A stretch of DNA of 64,000 nucleotides from assembly GCA_964019155.1 (NCBI GenBank), contig OZ025241.1:58808717-58872716 (forward strand), read 5' to 3'. The position numbers and the translations under genes were made by a program. Below the pieces are notes generated by a model. It had not been told where the DNA came from. It did not search any database and was given only the letters and a program-made list of their open reading frames with translations. The stretch is from Osedax fenrisi. Its lineage: Eukaryota > Annelida > Polychaeta > Sabellida > Siboglinidae. How positions within the stretch are numbered: the first letter of the stretch is position 1; every line of letters begins with the position of its first letter. Positions 11,065 through 25,757 of this stretch are shown here, in pieces.

Positions 11065-11810
11065 TTGGTTTTACCTGAATATTCTATCTCTGCTAGAGCA
11101 GTTGTGAATATGATGGCATCAAAATTTAAATATAATTCTGATGATAATATTATTACGTATACCTATTTACAATATCTGACGCCCCATACGCTTAAAGAAT
11201 TATTATTCATTATAATAGATACATATAAGGAAATATTACAAAAAAAAATAATAAATGCTACTGCAATATCTCTTCGGTCAGACGGTAGTATAGACAGGAC
11301 ACATGTCATATACACACTTAAAATTAATAGATACATTTGGAAAGGAATTGCTTATATTTATAGGTGTAGGAGAACATTTGGAAAGTGAAGCTCGTTTGAT
11401 TAAATTAATGGAAAATCTTCTTGGAAATAGCATAACAAATTTAATAATGAAAGAGGTTTCGTCGTTGATTACATATGGTACATCTGTAAATACAGGACAT
11501 AATATTGGTTTATGGAAGATATTTCAAGATTATAGATTGGAGAAGTTCAGCGAGCCCATAGCTCCTCTACTTACAATATGGTGTTGTGCACATAAGTCAA
11601 GTCTGACATGGAAGGCAGCAATAAATGAAATACCAGAAATTAAAAACATGCGGATGCCATTTAGTGGTATGTCATCATATTTCGCTAAATCTGGAGTCAG
11701 ATGCAGAGAGTTAAAAAATATTGCAGAGTACAATTTTTACTTATTGTTTGCTGATTTCCAAAAATATTTGAAATACGATGGAGTGAATTCACTCATCAAC
11801 TAGTTGAAAG
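11065..11810 (+). pseudogene. hAT transposase fragment (KIAA1586/ZNF862-like type)
   Basis: Two overlapping frames, 11065-11388 and 11303-11803, join across a frameshift near 11310-11390. The first ends with AISLRSDGSIDRTHV. The second gives LLIFIGVGEH, SSLITYGTSVNTGHNIGLWK, PLLTIWCCAHKSSLTWKAA and MSSYFAKSGVRCRELK. The SDGSIDR, GLW and WCAAHRSNLAWK-like blocks match the RNase-H-like core of hAT proteins such as those related to KIAA1586 and ZNF862. The transposase is broken and cannot be functional. Confidence 0.8.
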
Positions 11811-13079
11811 TATATTAAAATCATGGAATGTATTAATAATGTATTTTAATTCAACAACATGCAATGAAGCCCGTGGATTTTCAACGTACCTTTGCAATGA
11901 ACATAATCTTCATCTATTATGCTATATGGCCGATGTACTAATTATATTCTCTCGATATCAAAAAAAAGATACAATCCTATTCGACTACGATATGTGATAT
12001 TCATCAGCAATTTAATAATATTGAGGTTTGTCATATTTATATATTTAATATTTCAGAATACAATGCCTATAGCCCATGCTATTCAAAGTAAAATAAATAA
12101 TGTTTCATAATATTTCATAATATTTTGTAACTTTAATAGCTATTATCAATAGCCAATCTAGATTATGCTAAATAAATTATTAACAACTTATTTAATTAGC
12201 TGGGTTACTAAGTTAATCGAATCAATTGAAAAACTCATTACTTGAAATGTATTGAGTTGAAGAGAAAAAATAAGTGTGAAGTAAGACATAATTTATATAT
12301 ATCAAAAATGGGAGATATATCTGTAATAAAATTAGAACTTATAAAAACTTTAGTAAATAATCTTAAGGAGCGATTTATTTTAAAAACTTGAACATTTTAT
12401 TAAATTAAAAGAAGTAAACATAAAGCAAGTACATACTTTGATAAGTGCTGATTTGAACTTAAGAGATTTATACTTACAATATAATTATTAAGTATTGCAT
12501 TCAGAAATTAATATATTCATAACATACATTCTTCGTGAAATTGTTATAAAGCTATCAAGGTATGTATGAAATAGACTTAAAATATACCTAAAATAAATGT
12601 ATTATTTTCTAGCATGGAAGAAATGTCTACATTGTGTATTACAATTTGTAGGATAAATAAACGAAATCATAGACAACACAATAGAGATCATGGTAAAACT
12701 CAAGAGTATTTCAAGGGAATTTTTTCTTGTGCAGACTAAACATAAAGGAGAAGAAGAAAATGAAATTCCTTTTAAAACAATATAATTCTAAATATAGCAC
12801 ATCTTTAAAATATAATTTGTAGTCATATGTTTTTACTATAATTATCAGTATTTCAGCTTACATGCATATATATTACCTGATTATGCATTTATAATAATTA
12901 ATTATTAATAAATAATTATTAAAAATTATATATTTATGTGCAGTCAATATTATTCCTTAATGAGACCCCTGGTACCTATACCATAAAGATGTTAGTTACC
13001 CAAAATTCACTATGTATATTTATATTGTAGATACATCTAATGGAAATTGTTCTATATTTTGTAATATTCGGCGTGACCA

Positions 13080-13330
13080 TACTGACATAAAATTCTTAGA
13101 TCTGAGCTTAACTTAAATCGCATAATCGAAGCTAAACACGATAAAAATATATTATTCAAAATAGTAAACAAACTATTAGATAAATATCAAAAGCACATTA
13201 TTCCATGTCTAAATGATCATACATGTGTTTTTCAACTCGCTAAATATTTTGAACCAAAAGTATCCAAGATAGTTAACTCTTTATAAGTTAATATTTTATG
13301 TCCTACTCCCGCCTTACTCTCCAATTTTCA
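13080..13330 (+). pseudogene. Small LINE ORF2 linker fragment
   Basis: A short translated stretch (KHDKNILFKIVNKLLDKY, then CVFQLAKYFEPKVSKIVNSL) resembles the linker between endonuclease and reverse transcriptase in L2-like ORF2 proteins, where 'LANxFNxFFxxKIxKI' is typical. It is surrounded by stops. Weak alone, but the pattern is recognisable. Confidence 0.5.
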
Positions 13331-14156
13331 ATAGAGTTACATCTCCATCTTTTAAAATAATTGTAAAACTGATTATATATAATATAATATATATTATTGA
13401 CTGATTTTACTCGAATTCACTGAAACTGAATCCTGAAAAAATTCAAATAATATTTATTAATACAAAAAAAAATAAATATACTTGAAAAACCAATTTATAT
13501 TCAACACTAACATTCTTGATCTCCCCGAAAAATTCACAATCATGGTGTTATTTATAAAACAAATAATTATCCATCACTTTTAAAACCTGGAGAACCTAGA
13601 GAAAAGAAATTTATATTGGTGTTAATTATATCATACGAGTTAGTAGAACAATATATTTGAAATTTAGAATATTGGGATAGTGTATTATGTATTATATTAC
13701 AAGTATTAATTACCTTATCAGAAAATTCTTTACAAAGTGATCACATAATATATTTGATTATAGTAGACACGATGTGTTAGTAATAAGAGCTTGTATTTTA
13801 TACACGAAGCAACTGTGCGCCAATGTAGTTTCTATCATGCGAATATAACGTCTATTTTCTGCTCTCTAATATGTCACTGAGATCTCATGATATATTATTT
13901 ATATATTATTTATATGGATTTATATATATATATATACAAATTGTATAATACAATGGTATAGAACCAGAATGGTATAGAATAATAAAATGTAAACAATCTG
14001 GTTTTTATTTTTTTTTAAATCGTCAATTTATAAGTTATAAAATATTATAATATAAAATACAATAATCAGGGATAATAAATTAATAATAAATAAAATATTG
14101 ATACTTTTATTTTTGAATAGTATGTCTAAAAACTCTATGTTATGGTATTTATGAAT

Positions 14157-15290
<1,134 letters not shown>

Positions 15291-15543
15291 ATCTATAGAT
15301 TGAATTCATGGCTGATATTTATACAGATACTAAAACACACTACATTTATTAATATTATGGAATACAAAATAAATACAAAATATTTTTTTTATCATTTCAG
15401 CCTGTGGGATATCTTAAGTTACTGATACATATATCGTTGTTATCAATCAGTATCGCAAGTTGTAGATAGTTCTAACTGTTCTTTTTGCAACTTTACTAAA
15501 TACTTTAGTAAGATTCATTAGTATAACATATGTTATAGATATC

Positions 15544-16715
15544 CAGTGATGGGCACGATCACGAATTTTCACGATCGCCGAGCGTCGATCAATTTCGTCG
15601 ATCATTTTCTAACGATCGTCGATCGTCGATCTTTTTACTCGATCATTTTTTAACGATCGTCGATGTAATTATTTTGATCGTCGATCGCGATCTCGATCAT
15701 CGATCGCCGATCGTGGATCTCGATCGTATTATCATATAGGCAATATGAATTCCTGGCTGCTGCATGAACCACTAATGATCCTTGCAGTACTCGCGATTAT
15801 ACTCACCCATTCAAGCCGTCATATCAATATATTTATATATATATATACCAATGTATCTTTTTTACTAATGTAATTCTTACTTTTTTACCTAATCGTAATA
15901 TTTCACCGCGCGAGACATGCAAGATCAAACAATACGTTTAATTATCTACTATATTATAGAGTATCTACGTCAAAAATGAGTCAAACTGTCAATTTCCATG
16001 TAGGCGTATTATATAGGTCTATAACTTTATTAATATTTTAGATCATTATAAGTTATAAGTTCTAAGATATACAATGTCTTGGATAAATTCGCCCTTTATT
16101 AAATCAAATATTTATTTTAATGACTTAAAAATTATTAATAATAAAGTTGAAACATCATGCAAGATTTGTAGAAAAAAAATAATAGCTGGGATTTCGTCAT
16201 CATCAAATTTAAGACGTCATTACAAAACTGTACATCATACTAAATTAGATGAATATGATAGAGTAAAATGTGAACACAATGAGAATAGTAAAAAAAGACA
16301 ACTCCAAGAACCTTCAGAACTATCCTATACTAAAAAGATTAAACAATCTTCATTGGTTCAATTATCAATCGAGAAATCGACTACAATATCACATGTAGAA
16401 ACTGACAAATTACTACTAACATTTCTAATAAATACTATAACTCCAATTAGTATTGTTAACAATAAAGATTTCAAAGAATATGTAAGGGGTAATTACCTTA
16501 ACTTAAGTTATAAATTCATTCTATCTAATATGATATTATATATATATATATCTAATTTTTTTCACGATCGTCGATCGCGATCAGTTGCTGACGATCGTCG
16601 ATCATTTTACTCGATCATTTTCTAACGATCGTCGATCGTCGATCATTTTACTCGATCATTTTCAAACGATCGTCGATCGCGATCAAGATCGCGATCGTGA
16701 TCGTGCCCATCACTG
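15544..16715 (+). mobile_element. Internally deleted hAT element with exact 8-bp target duplication
   Basis: The ends CAGTGATGGGCACGATCACG (15544) and its inverted partner GATCGTGCCCATCACTG (ending 16715) are flanked by identical TAGATATC duplications at 15536-15543 and 16716-16723. Both subterminal regions (15565-15735 and 16565-16700) are packed with ATCGTCGATC and TTTTACTCGATCATTTT repeats, probably transposase binding sites. Only the N-terminal part of a transposase gene is retained. Confidence 0.93.
16074..16625 (+). pseudogene. hAT transposase N-terminus with BED zinc finger (truncated)
   Basis: 183 codons are open from ATG. Residues ~30-60 form a BED-type finger: CKICRKKI, a Ser-rich turn, then NLRRHYKTVHH. 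A Lys-rich linker and the start of the conserved hAT helical region (LLLTFLINTITPISIVNNKDF) follow. Then the sequence passes straight into the right subterminal repeat, so the DDE catalytic core has been deleted. At most it could make a DNA-binding fragment. Confidence 0.85.
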
Positions 16716-16849
16716 TAGATATCACAATAGTCTAAGGTAGATAATACAAGACTAGTACTATTGATTAAAGTTTTATTGATTTTATACTATTGATTTATTG
16801 ATAATATTATATATGATTCAATTACATTTCCTCGATTCTATAAACAAGA

Positions 16850-17280
16850 TATGATTATTTATATACTTAAAAAGCCCACCATTGACACTAGTGTACTTTT
16901 AAATTACAGGCCAATATATTAACTTCCTATAATTAGTCAAGTTTTAGTATGAATCATATATAAACAGATTACTAAATATCTGGTTACAAATAATCACTAT
17001 GATCCCAACCAATATTCTTTCAGGATCTCCCATTCACCATAAACTACTTTACATATGGTAACTGATTATATTCTGAAATAATTAGATGAGAACCATGTAT
17101 CTCAATTACTTTGATTATATTTAACTTTAGATACTATCTTACATAAAAACCATTTTATTCGATTGCTGAAATTGGTATTTTCTATAAATCTAGGGCCTTC
17201 GTTATCAGTTATTGTTAGGATAGATCTTATTCAGTTGCCATTGATGAATGTGAATCAGAAACAGTGATGATGATTATTTA
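16850..17280 (+). pseudogene. L2-like LINE reverse transcriptase debris
   Basis: Joined frames read LKKPTIDTSVLLNYRPIY, YKQITKYLVTNNHYDPNQ, HMVTDYILK and LDENHVSQLL, then a degraded LTLDTILHKNHFI. These are the 'NYRPISNLPFISKVLE' to motif A region of L2-type reverse transcriptases. Many stops and frameshifts show it is old. Confidence 0.75.
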
Positions 17281-17439
17281 ATCAACATTATACTTATTAC
17301 ATAGGTTATTACACAAATTATTACACTAATTATATACATGTATGTATGTATTATATATATGTATATATGTATACTTACCTACATTTATTTGCTAAAATAA
17401 ATTATAGGAACATTTCTTGACTAAATATGAAGTAAGAAA

Positions 17440-17781
17440 CGCCATAAAATATATTTTGATATAATACCATATTTCATAATATTTGAGTGAATTATTTATC
17501 CAAAAGAAATAGTATAGAAATATATAGTCATTACTTTTAAATTCACTTTTAAGTTAATACAGAATTATAATTCTAAAAATTCAGGATATAATACTTAATC
17601 CATTTACGATTAATATGTCATATGTGCAATCTTGTTCTTCATTTATAAGAAGATGTAATTGATATAAAAAATGATTATTTACTTAAAAGTGAATTTAAAA
17701 GTAATGGCTATATTTCTTTCTGAATACATAAGTCAGTAAAATATCATGAAATATTGTCTTATATCAAAATATATTTTATGA
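17440..17781. repeat. ~110-bp imperfect inverted repeat (MITE-like)
   Basis: Left arm 17440-17556 and right arm 17672-17781 match in reverse complement. Both contain ATAAAATATATTTTGATATAA at the outer end and TTACTTTTAAATTCACTTTT at the inner end. About 115 bp separates them. No coding potential. Confidence 0.7.
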
Positions 17782-18017
17782 CTAATATATTAAATCATTA
17801 AATATATTTTTCATATTTTCGATGAGTGAGTCATTATGATTAATACATTTATCACTATCAATTATTTTTGTAATTTCAATTATTTTTCTTAGAAAATTAA
17901 ATAATTCATTTCTTGATAATTATTCTTTATATAAAGTTAATTTATTAATAAACGAACAAACAATTAATTTATATTTCAATAAGTTCATATCAGTACCTAT
18001 ATAATTATAATGCATAT

Positions 18018-18068
<51 letters not shown>

Positions 18069-18394
18069 CTCTAGTCTAATAATACTCACATTGCAAACAT
18101 ATAGAAGCCTATTACTATTTAATTTGTCAACAATATTAGCTAAAGAGAATATCTTTGGTTTACAGTTACTAATATAAATATATTAGTTCATTGTCAATTG
18201 TAGTTCAATGATATAGTCATATAGCCTACTTCATAAAATTGAGTTATACAATTTCCCTTTTCCCGCCAATGATTTTAAATTTTCAATTGGAATAATGTTT
18301 TCTTTGAAATAAACCATTATTTCTTCATAAACTTTAATTCCTTTATTATTTATATTTGGTTTAGCAAAGAGCATTTCTTCCTTATATGATACTA

Positions 18395-18868
18395 CTTGCT
18401 AGAAAATGACTATCTAGCAAACATTTCCGAACATTATTTCCGGAAATACTGGTAGTGGGATTAAGGTATTTTTACTTATATTATATATACATAAAATATA
18501 ACATTTATTATATATATATATAATATATATATAATAATTATCAGATATAGGTTTACAACCGGGTTTTTGTAGAATCTAAAGCTTATCGAGACAATTAGGT
18601 TAATTTACACTTAATTACACTTACCTACACTTAATTTTAAAGCAAGTCCAAATTAACTATATAAATAAAATATAATAAAATATTAATTTACTTCATTGTA
18701 GTATGATACCCGGGTATCAAAAAGGGCCCTTTTAAAATTACTATGTTTCCGGCAAGTTGCCGGAAAGTAAGGGGGTATCCCACTACAATTTTAGTTAACT
18801 TGCTAGAAAATCACTTTCTAACAAACAATTACAAACATTATTTCCGGAAATAAGGTAGTGGGATACCC
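18395..18868. repeat. Short repeat pair and palindrome cluster
   Basis: CTTGCTAGAAAAT-ACT-TCTA, CAAACATT and ATTTCCGGAAAT occur in both 18395-18465 and 18797-18868. The second copy is bounded by exact inverted GGGTATCCCACTAC (18773-18786) and GTAGTGGGATACCC (18855-18868). Next to it lie two perfect palindromes, TGATACCCGGGTATCA at 18704 and TTTCCGGCAA-G-TTGCCGGAAA at 18746-18766. The layout suggests a tiny MITE with nested ends. Confidence 0.65.
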
Positions 18869-19772
18869 AGTTTATGTATATTGTAATATATTAACAAATA
18901 GATTCTTCAGTATTGAGTGTACAGTGGAAATAGAATGTGTATTGATAAATAAAATAGAACTATGTAATTCTAGAAATATTCTGGGAATTATAGTATATAG
19001 TATATACCTATATAATATAGAAATAATTATTATACATTTTATAACAATAGTTTGTATAGTTCTATTCAAAATCTCACCTATTTTTTTAATGAGGGTAATA
19101 CCTATTTAATTATATCCACATGTTAGTATTGAAATGTTAAATATACCTATATATATATATATGTGTAAACTATCTATAGTCATTGACAGACTATAGTCAT
19201 ATTGTTTACAATAAAAAAAACGAACACAACTTAACTGGTCCTCCGCTAAATAAAAAGGCTCAACTTAAATTAATATCCATTCTATAGAATATATATATTC
19301 CTCTCTACTGACTAAACAACCTGATTACATATATCGACTAATTTATCTACATACTGCACCACGCCACCTATAGCTATCGTATACGATACTTTAATTATAC
19401 TGTCCTGACTGAACCATCCTTTCGCCGGAAATAACTTGGGAAGCGTCGCTACTCTGTTTGCGCCTGTCTCCTTTGTAATCAACTTCCCCCATCCTTCAAA
19501 ACCATTACCACATTAACGAACACCTTCAAACATAGAAATACCTCATTGTTTATGATATCTGAACTTTAAATATATTCGTGTTCGCCACGTTATTGTCTGT
19601 ACTAAGTATTACTTTTATTTATTGTATTTTACGTATTATTGTCATATTATAAGAATTATATAGTTATTATTAGTGTTTAAATAAAATAATCATCATAATA
19701 AAATATATATATATATATATATATTGATAAATTGTAAGTTTATTTAAATAAATCATAAATGATTTCTGAAAA

Positions 19773-19811
<39 letters not shown>

Positions 19812-19863
19812 CAAATAATAAAAGTAAAACAATAAATACCATAACTAATAATACACTAACATA

Positions 19864-21972
<2,109 letters not shown>

Positions 21973-22063
21973 TAGAATAAACCGCATTGAAATTAATAAA
22001 TAAAATAATAATGACAAACAATATTAGGTTGCTACATGTTGTCACCTGTGGATCAATTATTGT

Positions 22064-22256
22064 CGGTGATGGGCATCGATATTTTTTTCATGGATTGGCG
22101 ATCTCGATCCCGATCCTCTATTTATTCTCTTATTCGATCCCCCATTCGTTACCCGATACTTTGCCGATCCAGATCCTGGTCCTCTCTTTCTTACCTGATT
22201 ATGATCCCGATCCGGATCGGATCGCCGATCAATAATCGATATCCTGCCCATCAATG
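22064..22256. mobile_element. 193-bp hAT-type MITE
   Basis: CGGTGATGGGCATCGATAT at the left and the inverted CATTGATGGGCAGGATATCG at the right are terminal repeats of the GTGATGGGCA hAT group, also seen at 15544. The flanking 8-mers ATTATTGT (22056-22063) and ATTGTTGT (22257-22264) match at seven of eight positions. The interior is rich in CGATCC. Confidence 0.85.
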
Positions 22257-22264
22257 ATTGTTGT

Positions 22265-23880
22265 ATATCCTACATTTCTTGAATGTGCGATTTTAGTGAT
22301 CTAATATATGGCGGGAGTTAATTCCATATCTTAGTACAAATATAGGGTATACCCTATAGGGTAATACCTAACTCAGGGTCAGAGTAGGTAGAGTAATAGT
22401 ATTTATTGTTGAGGGATGAAGAATAGGGGTATACCTTTCTATAGATAGAAGATGATATGCATGGTTTCTAAGATAGGGAAGATCTTTGTACTAGAGAAGC
22501 ATAGGGGAAAGTAACCTAATACGGACACTATAACAATAAATATTATTAACATTTTAGTACTAATTTTTATTCAAAAATTACAATTTATTAATATTATATG
22601 ATTATAGATATTATTGTGATTTTAAAATTATATTTAATATTGTAATACCATAAATATATAACGGGGGTGTCCGTATTCGCTACCTATGTCCGAATACGGA
22701 CACATTGTGTTATAATACGGACACCCTATATACCACTAGATAAACTATATATTATTGATGAATCAATCAGACAAATTACAATTACATTATTTATAATTAC
22801 TTTTATGAAAAATGTATCATAATTTAATTAGTTAATAATTTATTTATTTATATTATTTTTTTAATTAATAATACAATTTAATATCTAAATAATAAAAATG
22901 TTAGATTTAGATTTATTGTGGTATTACTATTATAACGCACGCGATTTTTATGAAAATAAGAATAGTTTATACGCTGCGAGCTGATTTGTTATAGGGTATC
23001 CGTAATAAGACATCTAGAGTGTCCGTATTAGGGACTTATATGACCAATAGGCTTATAACTTAATGAATATTTGATAACAAATATAGATATTATATATATA
23101 TAATTTTAGAAATCTTTATTTTTTTAATAATATAGTGTTATATTTTATATCGATACATTTGTATATTCTTGAGAAGGTTTAAGTAGAAATGTTTTTTCAT
23201 AAATTTGTAAACGTAATAAAAAAAATCAGTTTATTGGATATATCAGCAATATTTTGATTAATAAAATAATAAAAAATATTTTTTTAGACTATTTATATGA
23301 TTATTAATATGTTATCCATTACAATTTTTTTTGTAGGATTTATGATTTCTGAGATACCGAGAGTGTCCGTATTCGGTTACTTTCCCCTACATATAAGAGG
23401 GGCAATTCGAAGAGTATATTGAGGAATGAACAATAGATAGTATGCTATAAGCAGAGCATTTGTTAAATGGGAACCAGGGAAGTAAGTGTTGGTATGAGGA
23501 GGTAGAGGAATTATCTCGAATACGTAGGTTATATATAGGTTATATATGTGTTGTACGGATTGATGAACATATAACTCGATAATGTGGAGATATAGAGTAT
23601 AAGGGAATATTGATGATAAGTGAGGGAAAGTAATCTATATGTGAGAGGACAATGGAATTCAATAGAATTACAATAATAGATACAGCAATTGATTTTCGTA
23701 TTTTTATAATTATAAAAAGATGACAATTTGCAGATTTAGTGATGGAAGTAATACGAGTAATGAAGCAAATTTGCTCTTAAGAGTATAATCAAAAAGTACA
23801 TATAAGTTGGATGCATATGAGAAGGAGAGGTTAAATGTTATTGATAAGAAAAGGAGGCTATATATATATTTAATATATAT
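22265..23880 (-). other. Possible LINE debris split by the MITE
   Basis: The flanks of MITE copy 1 (22280-22500 and 23390-23880) are less AT-rich than their surroundings. On the minus strand they give short open stretches such as 23529-23726 and 23710-23913. Their composition resembles a worn LINE ORF. I could not identify a conserved motif, so this is a guess from base composition and frame openness only. Confidence 0.25.
22504..23387. mobile_element. 884-bp TA-target MITE (GGGGAAAGTAACC family), copy 1
   Basis: Ends GGGGAAAGTAACCTAATACG and inverted ...CGGTTACTTTCCCC, about 25-28 bp, are flanked by TA on both sides. No ORF. Besides the ends, the motif GTGTCCGTATT (or its complement) recurs at about 22668, 22690, 22712 and 23020, so the terminal motif is repeated in the centre. 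TA target and TIR suggest a Tc1/mariner-like origin. Confidence 0.9.
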
Positions 23881-23899
23881 ATATGTGTGTATATGGCTA

Positions 23900-23970
23900 T
23901 ATATATGGCTCAATGGGATAACCAGTATATAGTACGCTTGAGGTCACGGGTTCGACTCCAGGAAGTTCTT
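23900..23970 (+). ncRNA. tRNA-like SINE head
   Basis: An internal RNA polymerase III promoter is recognisable: A box TGGCTCAATGG at about 23906 and a canonical B box GGTTCGACTCC at about 23950, roughly 35 bp apart as in tRNAs. Acceptor and anticodon stems do not pair, and a non-tRNA body follows, so it is a tRNA-derived SINE and not a tRNA gene. Confidence 0.7.
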
Positions 23971-24181
23971 ATTTTTCTATTGTTTTTATCAAGAACTTAA
24001 TAAACGATCAACACACAAGATAACGCATGTTATTATTTGTTTTGTATTTTCCTGGACCCCTCGCAGTTATTTATAACATGTACAATTGTACATAGACTTT
24101 AAGTCTATCACTTCTTGAGGGATCCATTTGTATCCGCTATTATTATATGTGTGATTAAATAAATAAATATTATATATATAT

Positions 24182-24221
<40 letters not shown>

Positions 24222-25552
24222 TAGTGCTGTAAAATTTCAAATACTTGGTTGTTCTCGAGAACTTCAAATCTTAAAATTATTGTTCTCGAGAACTTCAAAT
24301 CTTTAAAAAAATATCAAATCTCTCATATTTAGGTATGTTCTCGAGAACTTCAAATCTTTTAATAATATTTTAAAATAAGTTAACGAAGAAAAAAATGAGA
24401 TATTAATTAATTAATTATTATTAATAATAATAAATTAATTAATAAATAATTATTATTAATTAAATTAATTATTAATTATAATAATTAATAAATAATTATA
24501 ATAAATAATAAATAATTATAATAATTAATAAATAATAAATAATTATAATAATTAATAAATAATTATAATAATTAATAAATAATTATAATAATTAATAAAT
24601 AATTATAATAATTAATAAATAATTATAATAATTAATAAATTATTATTATTAATTAATAATAATAATAATTAATTTATAAATAATTATTAATTAATAAATT
24701 ATAATTAAATAATTATTAATTATTAAAATAATATATAATAAATTATTATTATTAATTAATAATAATAATAATTCATTTATAAATAATTATTAATTAATAA
24801 ATTATAATTGAATAATTAACAATAAATAATTATTAATTACTTGAATTATTGAATAAGTTTCTATTCTAATAATCATATATATCAGTATACAGTATTTAGT
24901 AAAGATGTAAGAGGAATCCTATATACTATATACACCATATATGGCATATATGCTATAGCATATATATATATATATAGAAGGCTAAATATAAATATTATAT
25001 TTAGACTATATATCTAGTAGATGTATCTAGTATTATATATATATATATAACATAGTGTCAAATATGTATTCAAAATGTACTTGTAGGCAAATATAGTTTT
25101 AAACGGTTTATGAATTAACATTTGTATATATCAATACAGAGTATAAATCATTTAAACTTAATCTAATGATATTCCTTAAGGAATATGCAGAATATACGTA
25201 TTAATTTTTAAATATTGTTATTAATGGATAATAAATCAAGGAAACCGTGTCCTTGATAACATTATTCTATTTTTAATATATTATCATATAGGTGGCATAA
25301 CTAATGATCGAATTAATAGAATCTATACATTTTATTGGATATTTTAAAATAATTGAAAGAAACTTATTACATAATTATGTTAATCGATCGTTACCCGAAC
25401 AATTACCCGACATGATATCCGAACCGAAGCTAAATTTAAAATAAAGATTTGAGACCATCAAATCTTTCCAAATACCCGAAAATTAAAGATTTGAACCGAA
25501 CCGAAAAAAAAAGATTTGAGATTTGATATTTGAGATTTGAAATTTTACAGCA

Positions 25553-25555
<3 letters not shown>
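24222..25555. mobile_element. 1.3 kb non-autonomous hAT-like element (TAGTGCTGTAAAATTTC family)
   Basis: Perfect TIRs TAGTGCTGTAAAATTTCAAA at 24222 and inverted at the right end (25555), each embedded in TA repeats, so the target duplication cannot be read. The left subterminus has three copies of the palindrome GTTCTCGAGAAC followed by TTCAAATCT (24251, 24282, 24337). The right subterminus has GATTTGA and CCGAACCGAA repeats. The interior includes an AATAATTATAATTAATA minisatellite at 24400-24850. No transposase. Partial relatives start at 38523 and 40575. Confidence 0.85.
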
Positions 25556-25600
<45 letters not shown>

Positions 25601-25757
25601 GTACATACGTGTGTATATGTATGATTGTAATATGTATGTAATTATAATATAATATACATATTATATATTGATTCTACTTAAATAATATAAAAATGTTTAT
25701 TAGACCTTGTGTCTAATGAACATTTACTTTTTACTGCCCCCTTTATAAAATCGCCCC

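Larger units (their letters stand above)
10431..12971 (+). mobile_element. hAT element, 2541 bp, with exact 8-bp target duplication
   Basis: The left end CAGGGGTCGCGCTAATG at 10431 and the right end at 12971 (inverted CAGGGGTCTCATTAAGG) form short TIRs. Both ends carry GTGCAGTCAATA just inside. They are flanked by identical 8-bp duplications, GTACCTAT at 10423-10430 and 12972-12979. CAGGG ends with 8-bp duplications are diagnostic of hAT. Inside are remnants of a transposase (11065-11803 and scattered pieces up to about 12480) and an inserted MITE at 10810. Confidence 0.93.

Noticed and set aside
19210..19660. Solo LTR
   Set aside because: GC-richer than its surroundings and promoter-like in feel, but no TG...CA ends, target duplication or second copy could be shown.
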